Shown here one piece after another: positions 9,929-19,781 of a stretch of DNA of 64,000 bases. The stretch spans positions 2,402,317 to 2,466,316 of the forward strand of contig RPFO01000667.1 in the NCBI GenBank assembly GCA_009746045.1, in the 5' to 3' direction. Under the pieces are notes generated by a model, which saw only the letters and a program-made list of their open reading frames with translations, searched no databases and had not been told where the DNA came from. The DNA is from Mesostigma viride. Its lineage: Eukaryota; Streptophyta; Mesostigmatophyceae; Mesostigmatales; Mesostigmataceae. The position numbers were made by a program, and so were the translations under genes. Each line of letters begins with the position of its first letter. The stretch's first letter is position 1.

Positions 9929-11580
9929 GAAGCCGTCGGTTGCTGTTGCAGGCGGGTGGGGTCCAGGTTGATGGTCCCCCGCTCATACCGCGACATCAGG
10001 GCGCGCAGGCCCTCGACAGTTTGCAGCTGGTTAGCTGTTAACTGCTGTCTTGCAATGAGGCCAGCTGAGCCTGGAGAATGGCGAGCTGTTCCAGGACATC
10101 CCCGTCCTTGGGGGGGCCTCAGCAGGCTGTTGGGTGCCTTGGCACCTCTGCACCTCCCCCCAGGGCCTCCTGGGGTCCTGGCCACCCCCCTGGTTGGGAG
10201 GGGGCCCCAACCCACAGGGCGAACCTGGGGTGGTGGGGGAGGGGGAGGGGGGGTGGTGGCCCGGGGGAGCCCGGGGGGTCCGGGAACCCCACTGGGTCCA
10301 GCCCCATCGGTGGAGGGGCGGGCAGGGGTGTCTGCCGCCTCTCTCCTCCTGGCCTCCTCCCGCATGAGACGCTTCATCTCCTTGCGTACCTCATGCTCCC
10401 GGAGGGCTGCCTGAAAGGCAGCCTCATCCTCGGGATGTCAGGGAGTGGGTCTCCCATGATCATAGCAGGCCGGACAGGACAGTCCGCCTCTTTGCCCTTC
10501 CTCGAGCCCAGGGCCAGCAGTCCCTCCTTGTACTGCAGGGTTGGGGGGAGAGGGTTTCTTGCTGGTGGTTTCCAGCGGGGGGGCTTCTTCAGCTACCACC
10601 CCATGTTTGGCCAAGATGGCCTCCGTGACCCTGGCTTGGGTAGGGAGGACATGGTTTTAAATGTGCTGACCGAGCAAGCTCGGCCAGGTCTTGACATCCG
10701 CATATTGCATCGGATAGTCAGCATTTTTGAGGAGGTCACGTACCGCTGAGTGGCCTCGCGGTACGCTCCGCCATCGCCTGGTGGGTGGCCAGGCGACGGG
10801 CGGCCTCCTCCTCATATTCTTGCCGCTTAGCGGCGAGCCGAAAAGCCGCCTCTCGGCGGACCTCCGGTCTCGCTGCCTCGCTCGGCGTTCTTCATTGCCA
10901 CCAGCGCGGCCTGCTCGACCGCCAGGAGCGCTGGGGTAAGATTGATCTCAGTCTCCCCATCGGGGAGACTGGCAGTGTCGAGACCTCATCGTCGGACATT
11001 GGTTGTCCTCCGATGGGCTCCAGGTTTACGCACCACCCGTGCGAGTTTAATGCTCTCCATGTCCTTCTTCTTGCGAAGAAGGGACGGGTCGCCCAAACGT
11101 TAGCTCAATGTGGTTGTGTCCCTGGGCGAAAGGGACATTGAGGTTTGATGTGGCGGGACGAAAGGTAATCGTCCCGTCCGGCGCCACCGAGCCGTCTGAC
11201 GGGGCATAGCTCCCGAATAGTTGGCAACGGGGGCCGACTGGGGAGCCTCAGTGGGGTTTACCACCGAGGTCTCCGCAGCCATGGCCGCGCCAGCCGTGGT
11301 TGCGGCTGGGGCAGCCGCCGGAGTCGAGGGTAAGCCGGTCCCCCGGGGGGAGCCGTCTCGGCCTCCGGCCTCTCAGGGAGGGGGGTAGGTCGGTCGGCTT
11401 TGCAGCCGCCGTCCCCTCGTCCTGGCAACATTGTGAGTCTTTTTGTTCTTTTTCTTTTTCTTGGAAATGGCCGCATCGCCAGCCGGCTTCTGTTGTTGTC
11501 TTGGGCATCCGCCGATCCTGCCCATCATCATCCTCGTTGTAGGTAAGCTTCTTAGCGACATTCTTGTTCGTGATAGCCAT
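9925..11580 (-). pseudogene. Degenerate N-terminal gag region of the LTR element
   Basis: An ATG at 11580 begins only 19 bp inside the 5' LTR and opens a 110-codon basic ORF (11248-11580). Further frames follow, including a Pro/Gly-rich 150-codon ORF (9925-10377) in the same phase that overlaps the start of the 8846-9928 ORF by 4 bp. The frames between are interrupted. Content is charged and proline-rich with no domain. I read it as the broken N-terminal part of gag or a separate leader ORF. Confidence 0.4.
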
Positions 11581-11599
11581 GGTAGCAAATAAAATTCAA

Positions 11600-12072
11600 G
11601 TTAGAATGCGGTGGGATATATTGCTTGAGAACACTGAAGGCTGTGAGCAATGAATTGCTTGGTTCATTAGAAAATAGGTTTACCCTTTATCAACGTTCCT
11701 CTCACCGGCTGCGCCGCCAGTGACCGTTGGGTGCAGACCGTTGGCCCGAGGCCGCACGATGACAGGTCGCAGTCTAGTCACTGCATCGTGCGATCACAGA
11801 TCAATGCACGCTGCAGTACGGTCCCTATCTAGGATACTCTAGTACCGTCCAATGACAGGACACTACGTATACTGGGTACTGACATCTGTCACGTACCTCA
11901 GTACCCAAAGTACCTATCTAGGGAAACGTATGCGACTCGACTAGCATTCCTATCTGCATAGCCCACGTGGTATTTATATTCACATACCAACGTAGGTTTA
12001 CAAGGCTTATTCATACGTTGTATTCACAATGCCTTTGAGACTTAGTCTACAGCAAAGCATGGAGACTAACTC
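11600..12072 (-). repeat. 5' LTR of the 2716-12072 element
   Basis: 473 bp, partner of 2716-3188. Immediately inside it (minus strand) the sequence runs TTGAATTTTATTTGC and into the gag ATG. No TGG-initial tRNA primer site is present where one is expected. Confidence 0.85.
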
Positions 12073-12077
12073 CATGA

Positions 12078-13133
12078 TCTTGTCCTGGAGCTCCACAAAA
12101 CGTGGCTCGGGCAGTGGCTTGTACTGAGCATGTCTGCAAGCATCTCAACCCGTGGGAGGTGAGACACCAGGATGGTGCCATCAGCGACGGACCTTCTCCC
12201 GGATGAAGTGGAACTTGACATCAATGTGCTTCGTCCCCCTGGGATGGACGGGGTCCCGTGTCAGCCGGGCGACCGCAGCGGTGTTGTCACAAAGCTGCCA
12301 GTGACCTCAGTGGATCAGCCCTGGGGCCGGATCTCCCAGCTCCTTAATGATGGTGAGGAGAGGGACCACCTGCTGCGTGACATGCCGCACACGGCCATGT
12401 ACTCGGCCTCGCAGATAGACAGGGCGATGGTAGATTGCTTGCGGCTGGTCCATTCCACCGCTGCATCCCGGTACATGACCACATTCCCAATGATCGCCGG
12501 ACTTCCGGGCCACCTTGTCGTTTGCCCAGTCCGCGTCGGAGTAAGCCACCAGTCCCCCCTGTCCCTTGTAGGTCAAGCCCAGGTCCTTGGTGTGTACCAG
12601 GTACTGGAGCACCCAGCGGGCTAGAGCCAGGTCGTTCGTGTCGGGCTTCTGCATCTTCTGGGACAGCTAGCGCAGGTTGACCACAAATGCCAGGTGACAG
12701 GCCGGGTCCAAGACATGGCATCAACATGATGGCCCTGTCATGCTAATTGGTAGGTGCCGGTGTCGTCCGCACTGAGCAGCCCCCCCTCACCACGGGGGGT
12801 GTCGGGGGTCATGGGCGTCCACACCGCCCGTCGGAGGGGAGACACCAAAGCAAGGGCCTCGATGTAGGGGCCCTGGTGGAGGTGCACCGTGCACGCCGAC
12901 AGATCGAGGACCAAGGAGACCCTCAGGAAAAGCGAGGGAGTGTCGGACTCAGTGATCCGAAAACGGTGGGAAAGCCGCTGCGTCCACTGGGACAACCACT
13001 CCGCGGAGGGGAGGGAGACCAGCAGGTCGTCCACGTGGACGAAAGTGAAGCCGCCCGCGTACAGGAACAGGCACGTGTCGGACACGTTGTGAGAGGTGAT
13101 GATGCTTTGGCTATGGCTGTCTGCTTCAGTCAT
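12078..13133 (-). pseudogene. Copia pol remnant (RT C-terminus and RNase H)
   Basis: Two frames hold Copia pol pieces. 12738-13133 has FTFVHVDDLL (the catalytic VDD box), RITESDTPSLFL and the downstream HLHQGPYIEA block. 12307-12654 has YLVHTKDLGLTY and SDADWANDK (RNase H Asp), after which the frame is shifted. The final ADMLT-like codons abut the CATGA site where the LTR element inserted, and the last codons resume at 2710 downward. It is clearly homologous to, but diverged from, the intact Copia at 44501-48844. The 5' part is missing beyond 13133. Confidence 0.8.
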
Positions 13134-13269
13134 ATTATGTCATCCAGTCATGATGTTTGATGCATGTTTGATGCAGTATAACTTATACAACACCTATTTT
13201 CAACGTTTTCACCCTCCTAGCTCATTATGGCCCCGTTTATGGGGCTCGTGTCGTTGCGTCATGTTGTGA

Positions 13270-13705
13270 AAAATTAAAAAATAAAAATCTAACATATCTC
13301 CGTTGGGAGTACATGTACTGCACATATCCCTGAGAAGGGGCATATGGCTTTTAATGCATTCTGGGCTACTTCCTGCAAGGGTAGGGTGTAAACTACACCT
13401 GCTCTGGGTGCACCTGCACCACTATGTATGTATTCCAGCACCTAAGGTGCGGACGTAGGGTAGAGGATCATCATGGCTAAACAATGGCTAGGGCATGGCT
13501 TCTCAGCAGAGAATAGCTCTCTGCATAGGCAGAGCTTGGCTAAATTTTTAATGCATCATCCATAGGGAGTCCCATTATAGGCGCGCATGCGCGTAGTAGG
13601 CGTGAGCCACGTGCTAGGCTAGGCCTGACTAGTCTACACTACGTACTACTGTTATATATTCCCTAGCCTGGGGTTGCTGGGTGGCAGGGGGCGCCTGCCA
13701 GGGCT
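13270..13705 (-). mobile_element. Half-LINE/SINE 3' copy (family A end)
   Basis: On the minus strand this runs from GCAGGCGCCCCCTGCC through a string of small foldbacks (GCAGAGAG..CTCTCTGC, GCACCTAAGGTGC, GGTGCACC) to CTCCCAACGGAG and an AT-rich tail. Near-identical copies lie at 31152-31429, 55963-56445, 57781-58120 and 14675-15160. In the last, the same 3' region follows an ORF1 coding region, so this looks like a 5'-truncated copy of an ORF1-only element. Confidence 0.7.
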
Positions 13706-13725
13706 CTCATTTGCATGTTGAACAT

Positions 13726-14158
13726 CATTTGAAAGTGCTGTCCTCCGGCTTTTTGCCTTTGCACCGTGTGCAGTTCTTGGACGTTTGGAATCATGGCGTG
13801 GCTAACGTGATGACTGACTAGCTACCTTTTCAGTGGTTTTCCATTAATTTGCGGGTATTTCCTCGTAAATGGTGGGAGAGCGATCGCAGCAATGGTGCTC
13901 ACCACTAGACACTCCCGGCCAGTTAGGCTCGAAACACACGCCCTGATCAAGCATGCTGTTTCCGGCCCCACCGTCTAGGTCATCTAGTCGCTCTACACGT
14001 AAGCCAGCCATAATTTCAATGCACAAGGATACACATTTCCATCACCATTCATCTTCATCATCCTGAACGACTCGAACACGCGGACAAGATAAAGGCAGGC
14101 TCGAGCTACCATGGTCCGGGTTCTCCCGATTTCTGGCCTGCGCTGGTTGTCTCCTTGA
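13726..14158 (+). mobile_element. Family D retroelement, 5'-truncated 3' end
   Basis: 433 bp nearly identical to 63048-63479, ending in GCGCTGGTTGTCTCCTTGA. In the longer copy this follows an RT C-terminal ORF (62476-62922), so it is 3' untranslated sequence of that element. Antisense ORFs (13844-14026, 13993-14379) occur in both copies but are not supported as genes. Confidence 0.7.
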
Positions 14159-14334
14159 TACATGTTGTGAAGGGCTCTCATTTTTCCCACTGCGCTGTAC
14201 TGCGTTGTGTTTGTGATGCTAATGAAAAATAGCTCCAGTGGCCCAATGGGCCTGAGTTTTGTTCCACAGAGCCTGCATATGTTGCCCATAGCTCGGGCAA
14301 GAAGCCATGTTTTTCTCATGAACCATTTGTTAAT

Positions 14335-14436
14335 AAGCCCATGCTCCGTGACTCGGACCCAACGGGAGCACGAGTCCAATTAATTAATTAATTAATTAAT
14401 TAATTAATTAATTAATTAATTAATTAATTAATTAAT
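14335..14436 (+). repeat. Family B retroelement end with (ATTA)n tail
   Basis: ATGCTCCGTGACTC..CCCAACGGGAGCACGAGT is followed by about 55 bp of pure ATTA repeat. The CTCC..AACGGGAG core forms a short hairpin, and the same block ends LINE ORF2 copies at about 58265-58330 and 31615-31660. Confidence 0.7.
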
Positions 14437-14584
14437 CAATAAGCCCATGACTGGTGACCTAGGGTCAGCAAATCGCGGTCATGGTCACACCCCCCTGTAT
14501 TCAAGCCAGTGTATCTCTCTTATGATGAATTAGCATTTTGTAGGTCTGAGTAAATCGTTTGATTTATGGGCTTTCAGGAAAGTA

Positions 14585-14660
14585 TACACATTAATTAATT
14601 AATTAATAGACACGTGACTGCGTCACGTGAGCATAAGTCCGCAGTGGGAGGGGAACATGG
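14585..14660 (-). repeat. Family C retroelement 3' end
   Basis: Reverse-complement copy of the block at 1910-1992 and 62006-62070: CACGTGACTGCGTCACGTG flanked by an ATTA tail and the CCTCCCACTG block. Confidence 0.65.
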
Positions 14661-14674
14661 GATGGAATGGATTA

Positions 14675-15449
14675 ATTAATTAATTAAAATCATAGCTCCG
14701 TGGGGAGCATATGTAACACATAGCCGTGAGAAAGGGGCATCTATGGGTTTGTAATACAATCAGGGCGACAACCTGCAGGTGTAGGATGTACAACTATCAC
14801 CTGCTCTGGGTGCACTAGGTGCACCTGCACCTCCATGATGGTTCATGCCTCCTAAACAAGCACAGGCACCCAGGGGGGGCTTGAGGAGAGGGCCTAGAAG
14901 GCCTGCATGACATATGGGGTGGAAGGTATGTGGCTAGGCTATACGGCTAGGGTACACATGGCCTCTCAGCAGGGAGTAACTCCCTGCATGGGCAAAGCAT
15001 GACTCGACATTGCTACGGCTATTGCAAGGGCGGGTGTGGGCCCATCACGTAGGCATACATGGCCACGTCACTAAGCTTTCTAGTCTACACTACTGCCATA
15101 TATTCCCTAGGCTGGGGTGGCTGGGGTTGCAGGGGTCGCCTGCCAGGGCTTGTGGGCGACGTAGATGTCCGCCCCCTTCCAGTAGACCGGCTTCTGCCCC
15201 GCCGTGACTCTGCCGAAGCTGGAGGTAGGTCGGCCATAACTCCCGTCGCCGTTGTTGCTGCGTCAAGGTCAAGTCGTCGTCCAGCGTGTAGGCGGTCCCC
15301 CCAAGCCGCTTGCGACACTTGAGGAACTCCATCTTATCCGCCATGGTGTCAAAGGTGAGGAGCAAGGGGGAGGGGCCGGCCTGACCCCGCGAGCGGGGAA
15401 GGCGGGTCACCCCCCGCGGCTTGCCCTTACCAGTGATAGCCATGGGGAC
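14675..15449 (-). mobile_element. Half-LINE, 3' half (ORF1 C-terminus, structured 3' UTR, tail), left of the Gypsy insertion
   Basis: Together with 24901-25640 this makes one element of about 1.5 kb, cut by the Gypsy at 15450-24900. The minus strand reads ORF1 C-terminus (15090-15443), then the foldback-rich 3' region shared with 13270-13705, then AGCTCC..GGAGC hairpin sequence and a short A/T tail near 14675-14700. Confidence 0.65.
15090..15443 (-). pseudogene. LINE ORF1-type RNA-binding protein, C-terminal fragment
   Basis: The open frame includes GVTRLPRSRGQ, LLLTFDTMADKMEFLK and YTLDDDLTLTQQQRRRELWP. The last part matches the pattern at the end of the L1-type ORF1 RRM/C-terminal domain (R-x-L ... 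I/Y-x-x-D-L-T, then R...LWP). The N-terminal part of the same domain (SLNVIVKHFDP) lies at 24901 upward across the Gypsy insertion and flows in frame through the GGGAC target site. No RT ORF follows, only the 3' region and tail, hence 'half-LINE'. Confidence 0.6.
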
Positions 15450-16230
15450 TGTAACGACTAAAAATGATCATCAGCATCATCCACAGTCCAATATGAAAGA
15501 TCTTTTACCTGGGTTGCTTTCTTGAGTTGCAGAACTTCAAGTATCCGAGCAACGTTGAGATGGAAATTCCACAGCACGTGATTTAGGGAATCACACCCCT
15601 TGTAGACACAAAGACAAGCTCGTGTATAGACGACCTCTGTGGAACTGAAGGACGTCTATATAGCCAAGGGGCTCTTATGGATTGGACAACAAAGCCAAGC
15701 TTTATTATACCATGGTGAATCAAAACCAACGTAGCAACAATGGCGACCCCACGTCCTTGATATCGACGTGCTTGTCGAGCTTGCTCCAACCTTAGCCTGA
15801 AGAGAACCAATCAGAACCATGGAATCCTATACAAGATCTTCGTATCCATCCTAGTCACACAAAACAGAACAACACCACACACAGCCTGGCAGAATCTTTT
15901 CATGAGATCCTAAATCTGTCGTGAGCACTGAAGTCCCAAAGGAGCATTTAAGACTCAATAGTACCAACTAACAAACTACAACCCCACGTGGATCAGGCCA
16001 CGACCAATGAGGGCTCCTATCAGTAGTATCAGCCAACAAACTACAACCCTACGTGGATCAGGCCACGACCAATGAGGGTTCCTATCAGTTGGCTGACAAA
16101 GTATCAGCTCCAAGTACCGTCGTCTTAGAAACCTCATAACTTTCTCAATACTGATCCAAAAGTCCTCGAATAAAAGCCAAACATTCACAAAACAAAGGAT
16201 GTAACAACAAAGTCATTTTTGCTTGTTACA
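15450..16230 (-). repeat. 3' LTR of the Gypsy element
   Basis: 781 bp with TGTAAC...GTTACA ends. It contains a tandem duplication of ACAAACTACAACCC..CGTGGATCAGGCCACGACC blocks (about 15970-16080), also present in the other LTR. On the minus strand it is preceded by a purine-rich AGGGGGAGATA tract (16231-16241), a polypurine tract. Confidence 0.92.
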
Positions 16231-16620
16231 TATCTCCCCCTCAAAACTGGACCTCCCAGGTCCAATAGCCAACTCTTGAAGGCAGAGGAACATTGAACAG
16301 AAATCCACCATCTCTTGGGAAAAGCAGATGGGTTTTTACATCCCTGAAACAGGGCCTCCTATCTCATAAACATCTAGTCACAGGTCTCTACAGCAAACAA
16401 GTCACTACCTTATCTACTATAAAGCCAGATAAACACATCTCATAATACAAGGTCTTCCATTCAGCATCCTGGAACCTGGAACTCTGGACTGGAACATCAG
16501 AACTGGACTGGAGCCCCCCCCATCATCCATCCTGGAATCCCCCCCTCACACCACAATCCAAAGCACCTTCCATGCTCTTCCCCCATCCTTCCCCATCCTC
16601 TTCCTGCACAGCTCTGTTCT

Positions 16621-17773
16621 TCACAGGCTATACCAATCCCCATTCACACCATCCTTGCCCCTGGTCCCAAACAAGGGAAACTGCTCCACCATGTGAACCA
16701 AGTCTGGCCAGTTCCTGCTGACCTGCAGCACCATGCACGTCTCTGCAGCCCCTGCTGCCATCTGGGCAACATAACGCAGGCATGTCCCTGGGTAGGAGAG
16801 AAGCACCACAGACTGGCTCTCAGGATCCATCACCCAAGTAGAAGACGTCTTGTGCCTGCTCACCCATGACCTGTACGCCCACCAGAACTGGAGAAAGGTC
16901 TTGACCACTGACCACTTAGCACCTATCAAAGGCACCAACACCCTCAATGGGGTCAGACGAACCTTGAGCTCCATGGTGTACTTAGGCAACCCTGGGCTGC
17001 AGAAAAGGTTGGATGTCTCCAAAGGGAAGCACCCTTGACCGAGCTGGAAGAAGAAGGAGCCAAGTCAAAGTCTCCCTGCTGACTGAAAACTCCAACAACT
17101 CCATGTAGGAGGCCTCACCCATGCTCACTGGCTGGAACTGCATGAAGGCTCCTTTCAAAGCCTCAGGCAAGGTGGTCAACATATCCTGCCCCTCTGCAGG
17201 TCTCATGTCAATCTCAGGTCCTGGAGTCAAGGCAAACATCCTGTGCAACAGGTGGCCCACAAAAGGAGAGCCAATCTCATACAGGCTGGTGTGCAACTGA
17301 GACAAGACCTCCTCCACATAACCCTCAGGGCTCACTTCCCCCTCCTCCCTGTTAAGGGCAGCCACTGCCTTGGCCAGCGTCTCACAATGCTCACAAGGTC
17401 CCGTGCACTTCCTGTGATCCACATAGGCCACCACATTCTTGACAGGTACCACATGACGAGGAATCTGAATGATGGGAGTGCTGCTGGAGCTGAGAGCTAT
17501 GTTAACACCACTCCCCATCTGGGGCTGGGACAAGGACAACCCCTGAAGAAGCTCCTGTAGCTTATCCTGCTTGGAGATCACTGAATGCAAGAGCTTGTTA
17601 ATGGTATCCATCTGCTGACCCCTCCTAAGGTCACGCCTGACAATACTGTCAAACAGGGATTCCACATAACTCATGGGGTTGGGGTCTCTGGATGCATACC
17701 CGTGACCCCTTCCTCCGTGGTGGCGCCCAGGCCCAAGTTGGGGTACGTGAACTCCTCCTCCATCTGGGACCAC
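16621..17773 (-). CDS. Extra ORF region downstream of Gypsy integrase, function unknown
   Basis: Two overlapping frames (16982-17773, 263 codons; 16621-17022, 133 codons) lie after integrase, in the position where errantiviruses carry env. The first begins within about 26 bp of the integrase stop. It has a coiled-coil-like segment (TINKLLHSVISKQDKLQELLQ), then HRKCTGPCEHC, a possible small metal-binding knuckle, and a helical region. I see no signal peptide, transmembrane helix or furin-like site, so an envelope function is not supported. The two frames are probably one protein split by an indel near 17000. I do not recognise the family. Confidence 0.5.
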
Positions 17774-17798
17774 ACAGCATGCACGAAGAAACCATTCG

Positions 17799-19691
17799 TT
17801 AGTCTTGAGATATAGGAAGGGGAGCAGTGGTTTTCACCAACTCAGTATACCAAGAAGGAAGAGTGAGCCCCTTCTTTTGGCAATACTCCTGGACCACCTC
17901 ATGGCAGTGAGTCAAGTCAGACAACCACAGCCATGTGGCAGTAGACTCTAACTCTCCTTTCCAGTGCACCTTAAACTGCAGCTGCTTGGTCCTACCCTTT
18001 CCTTTGACTCTGTGAGCCACCAGCTGCTCCACTTCATATATCCTCTCCCCCTCAGAAAGGCGTCCCTGCAAGGTGTTGCGTTTATACAGTTTGAGCTGGG
18101 CCAGGTGAAACACATTAGTCTTAAGCCTCCAGTGGGAAGGCACCTGGACTTGAACTACAGTCCCATAGTGGAAGGTGTCCAGGACAGGGTAAGGTCCCAA
18201 CCACAAGGGTTGCAGTTTCCTGCATTGCTCCTTTTCAGGTAGCACACGATTAGCCTCCAAGAGCACCAGGTCACCAGGAGCCACAAAGGTGTGTGTAGCC
18301 AACATCTGTTGCCAAGCATTGTTTAAATACTTGTCCTGTGCATGCAACATCTGAGCAGCAACCATACTGTGAGCTTCCTGGAAGGATGCAATCAACTGGT
18401 GGACAGAGGTTAGGCGTCTTCTGAAGGGGCCTTCAGCATCCCTATCAGGTAACTCCAGGTCAAATGGAGTCAAGGGGCACTGGCCATGGCAAATGACAAA
18501 TGGAGACATTTGGTGAGGAGCCAGGGGTGAGTTGTTGATGGCAAACTCTATGAAGGGAAGTTTCTTGTCCCATTCCTTGTTATCATGGGTACAATAGTGC
18601 TTCTGGCATTCCCGTACAATACGGTTCAGCCTCTCCACAGCCCCCGTGCTGGCACACCTGTATGCTACTCCAAAGGCCAACTTAGTGTCTAGGATGTCAA
18701 AGAAGGACTTCCAAAACCCAGACATCCACAAGGGATCCTGGTCAGTGATGATTACACGTGGCATGCCATGCAATCTGTACACCTCCTTCATGAACAACTC
18801 TACACACTGGGCAGCTGTGAGATGGGCATTGCAGGGGATGAGGTGGCACATTCTAGACAGCCTGTCCATCACCACTAGTATCCTGTCATTGCCAGCATCA
18901 GAAACAGGCAAGCCACAAATGAAGTCCATGGTCACACTGATCCAGGGTCGAAGGGGAATAGGCATGGCCATAGGAAAGATAGGCACTGCCTGAGTCCTAA
19001 CCTTATTCCTTTGGCATGAGTCACAGGAAGCCACATAGGCTTTGATATCACGAAACATGCCAGGCCACCAAAACCTCTCTTGTACTTCATGGAGAAGCTT
19101 AGCATACCCAGGATGACACGCAGTCACGTCGTCATGGAAGCAATGCAACACAGTGGGAATGGCCATTTCTGGCACATAGACCTTCCTGGTCACTACATGA
19201 TCTGCATCCTGGGTGTGGACATACAGGACTCCCTCCCAGTACTCCACAGGCCTGTTACCAAAGCTTCCTTCCTGAATGGCCTTAGTGGCCAGGTCCTCAG
19301 TTTTAGTGAAGGCCTTAATCACGTCCAGCAGGGCTATACTCATAGGGTTAGGCAGGACTAGCTGTTTGCCAGGTCCTAAAGGCTGCAGCTGCAGCACCTC
19401 ACCCTCCTGCAGGTGACTAGTGACTAGATGCTTGGATGACAGAACATCAGCCACAGGTGTACGTGACTTCCCCTTGATCTCAGCTGCCAATCCTCTAGAC
19501 TTGGTCAGCATCCCTGGCTCCAGTATCCACTTCCTGGGCCGTCCCTTCCCCCTCCTAGGATTCTCTGTGCTTGGTTGTGTTGTGAGAGTGGGCTGGCTAC
19601 CAGCAGAACCCTCCCTAAGACTGCTCTGCAGTGACTGACCCCCACCCTGGACGCCTGTCGACCCTGGGACAGAGCCCTGGTCAATGAGCAT
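17799..19691 (-). CDS. Gypsy integrase with C-terminal chromodomain
   Basis: A 630-codon ORF. After a basic, Pro-rich linker come the HHCC zinc domain (HCFHDDVTACHPG ... CDSCQR, about residues 190-235), the core with MDFICGLP (Asp), VIITDQDPLW (Asp) and GAVERLNRIV (Glu), and the GPY-like LQPLWLGPYPVLD segment. The C-terminal chromodomain reads YEVEQLVAHRVKGKG ... FKVHWKGELESTATWLWLSDL, with the aromatic W typical of the fold. Chromodomains direct such elements to marked chromatin. It is in the same phase as the RT ORF, separated by three in-frame stops, so the original product was probably one Pol polyprotein. The usual HPQTDGQ-type motif before the Glu is altered to RCASTGA. Confidence 0.9.
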   Translation of the reverse strand: MLIDQGSVPGSTGVQGGGQSLQSSLREGSAGSQPTLTTQPSTENPRRGKGRPRKWILEPGMLTKSRGLAAEIKGKSRTPVADVLSSKHLVTSHLQEGEVLQLQPLGPGKQLVLPNPMSIALLDVIKAFTKTEDLATKAIQEGSFGNRPVEYWEGVLYVHTQDADHVVTRKVYVPEMAIPTVLHCFHDDVTACHPGYAKLLHEVQERFWWPGMFRDIKAYVASCDSCQRNKVRTQAVPIFPMAMPIPLRPWISVTMDFICGLPVSDAGNDRILVVMDRLSRMCHLIPCNAHLTAAQCVELFMKEVYRLHGMPRVIITDQDPLWMSGFWKSFFDILDTKLAFGVAYRCASTGAVERLNRIVRECQKHYCTHDNKEWDKKLPFIEFAINNSPLAPHQMSPFVICHGQCPLTPFDLELPDRDAEGPFRRRLTSVHQLIASFQEAHSMVAAQMLHAQDKYLNNAWQQMLATHTFVAPGDLVLLEANRVLPEKEQCRKLQPLWLGPYPVLDTFHYGTVVQVQVPSHWRLKTNVFHLAQLKLYKRNTLQGRLSEGERIYEVEQLVAHRVKGKGRTKQLQFKVHWKGELESTATWLWLSDLTHCHEVVQEYCQKKGLTLPSWYTELVKTTAPLPISQD

Positions 19692-19781
19692 CTCGTGACT
19701 AAAGCTAGCCTCTACAGGGGTGGCTCAGCTTGGAGGTTTGCTGGTTAGCTGCCTGTGCCCTGGTGACAGCACCACACTCTA

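Larger units (their letters stand above)
2716..12072 (-). mobile_element. LTR-type retrotransposon with unusual termini, TSD CATGA
   Basis: Two 473-bp direct repeats (2716-3188 and 11600-12072) bound an internal region with gag, integrase and RT/RNase H ORFs, all on the minus strand. The flanks carry CATGA on both sides (2711-2715, 12073-12077). It is inserted in the last codons of a Copia pol remnant. Order from the 5' end is gag, integrase, non-coding module, protease, RT, RNase H; integrase before RT is the Copia order. The RT also has Copia-type blocks, but the ends are not TG...CA, and no tRNA primer site or polypurine tract is evident. Several ORFs are broken, so it is probably inactive now. 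Confidence 0.85.

Noticed and set aside
13844..14379. Minus ORFs repeated at 63141-63578
   Set aside because: Both copies lie in the 3' UTR of a plus-strand retroelement (family D); conservation reflects recent duplication.
15970..16090. Tandem duplication in the Gypsy LTR considered as a separate insertion
   Set aside because: It is present in both LTRs, so it is part of the element (perhaps an enhancer repeat).
16621..17773. Envelope gene making the Gypsy a retrovirus-like agent
   Set aside because: No signal peptide, transmembrane segment or cleavage site is visible.
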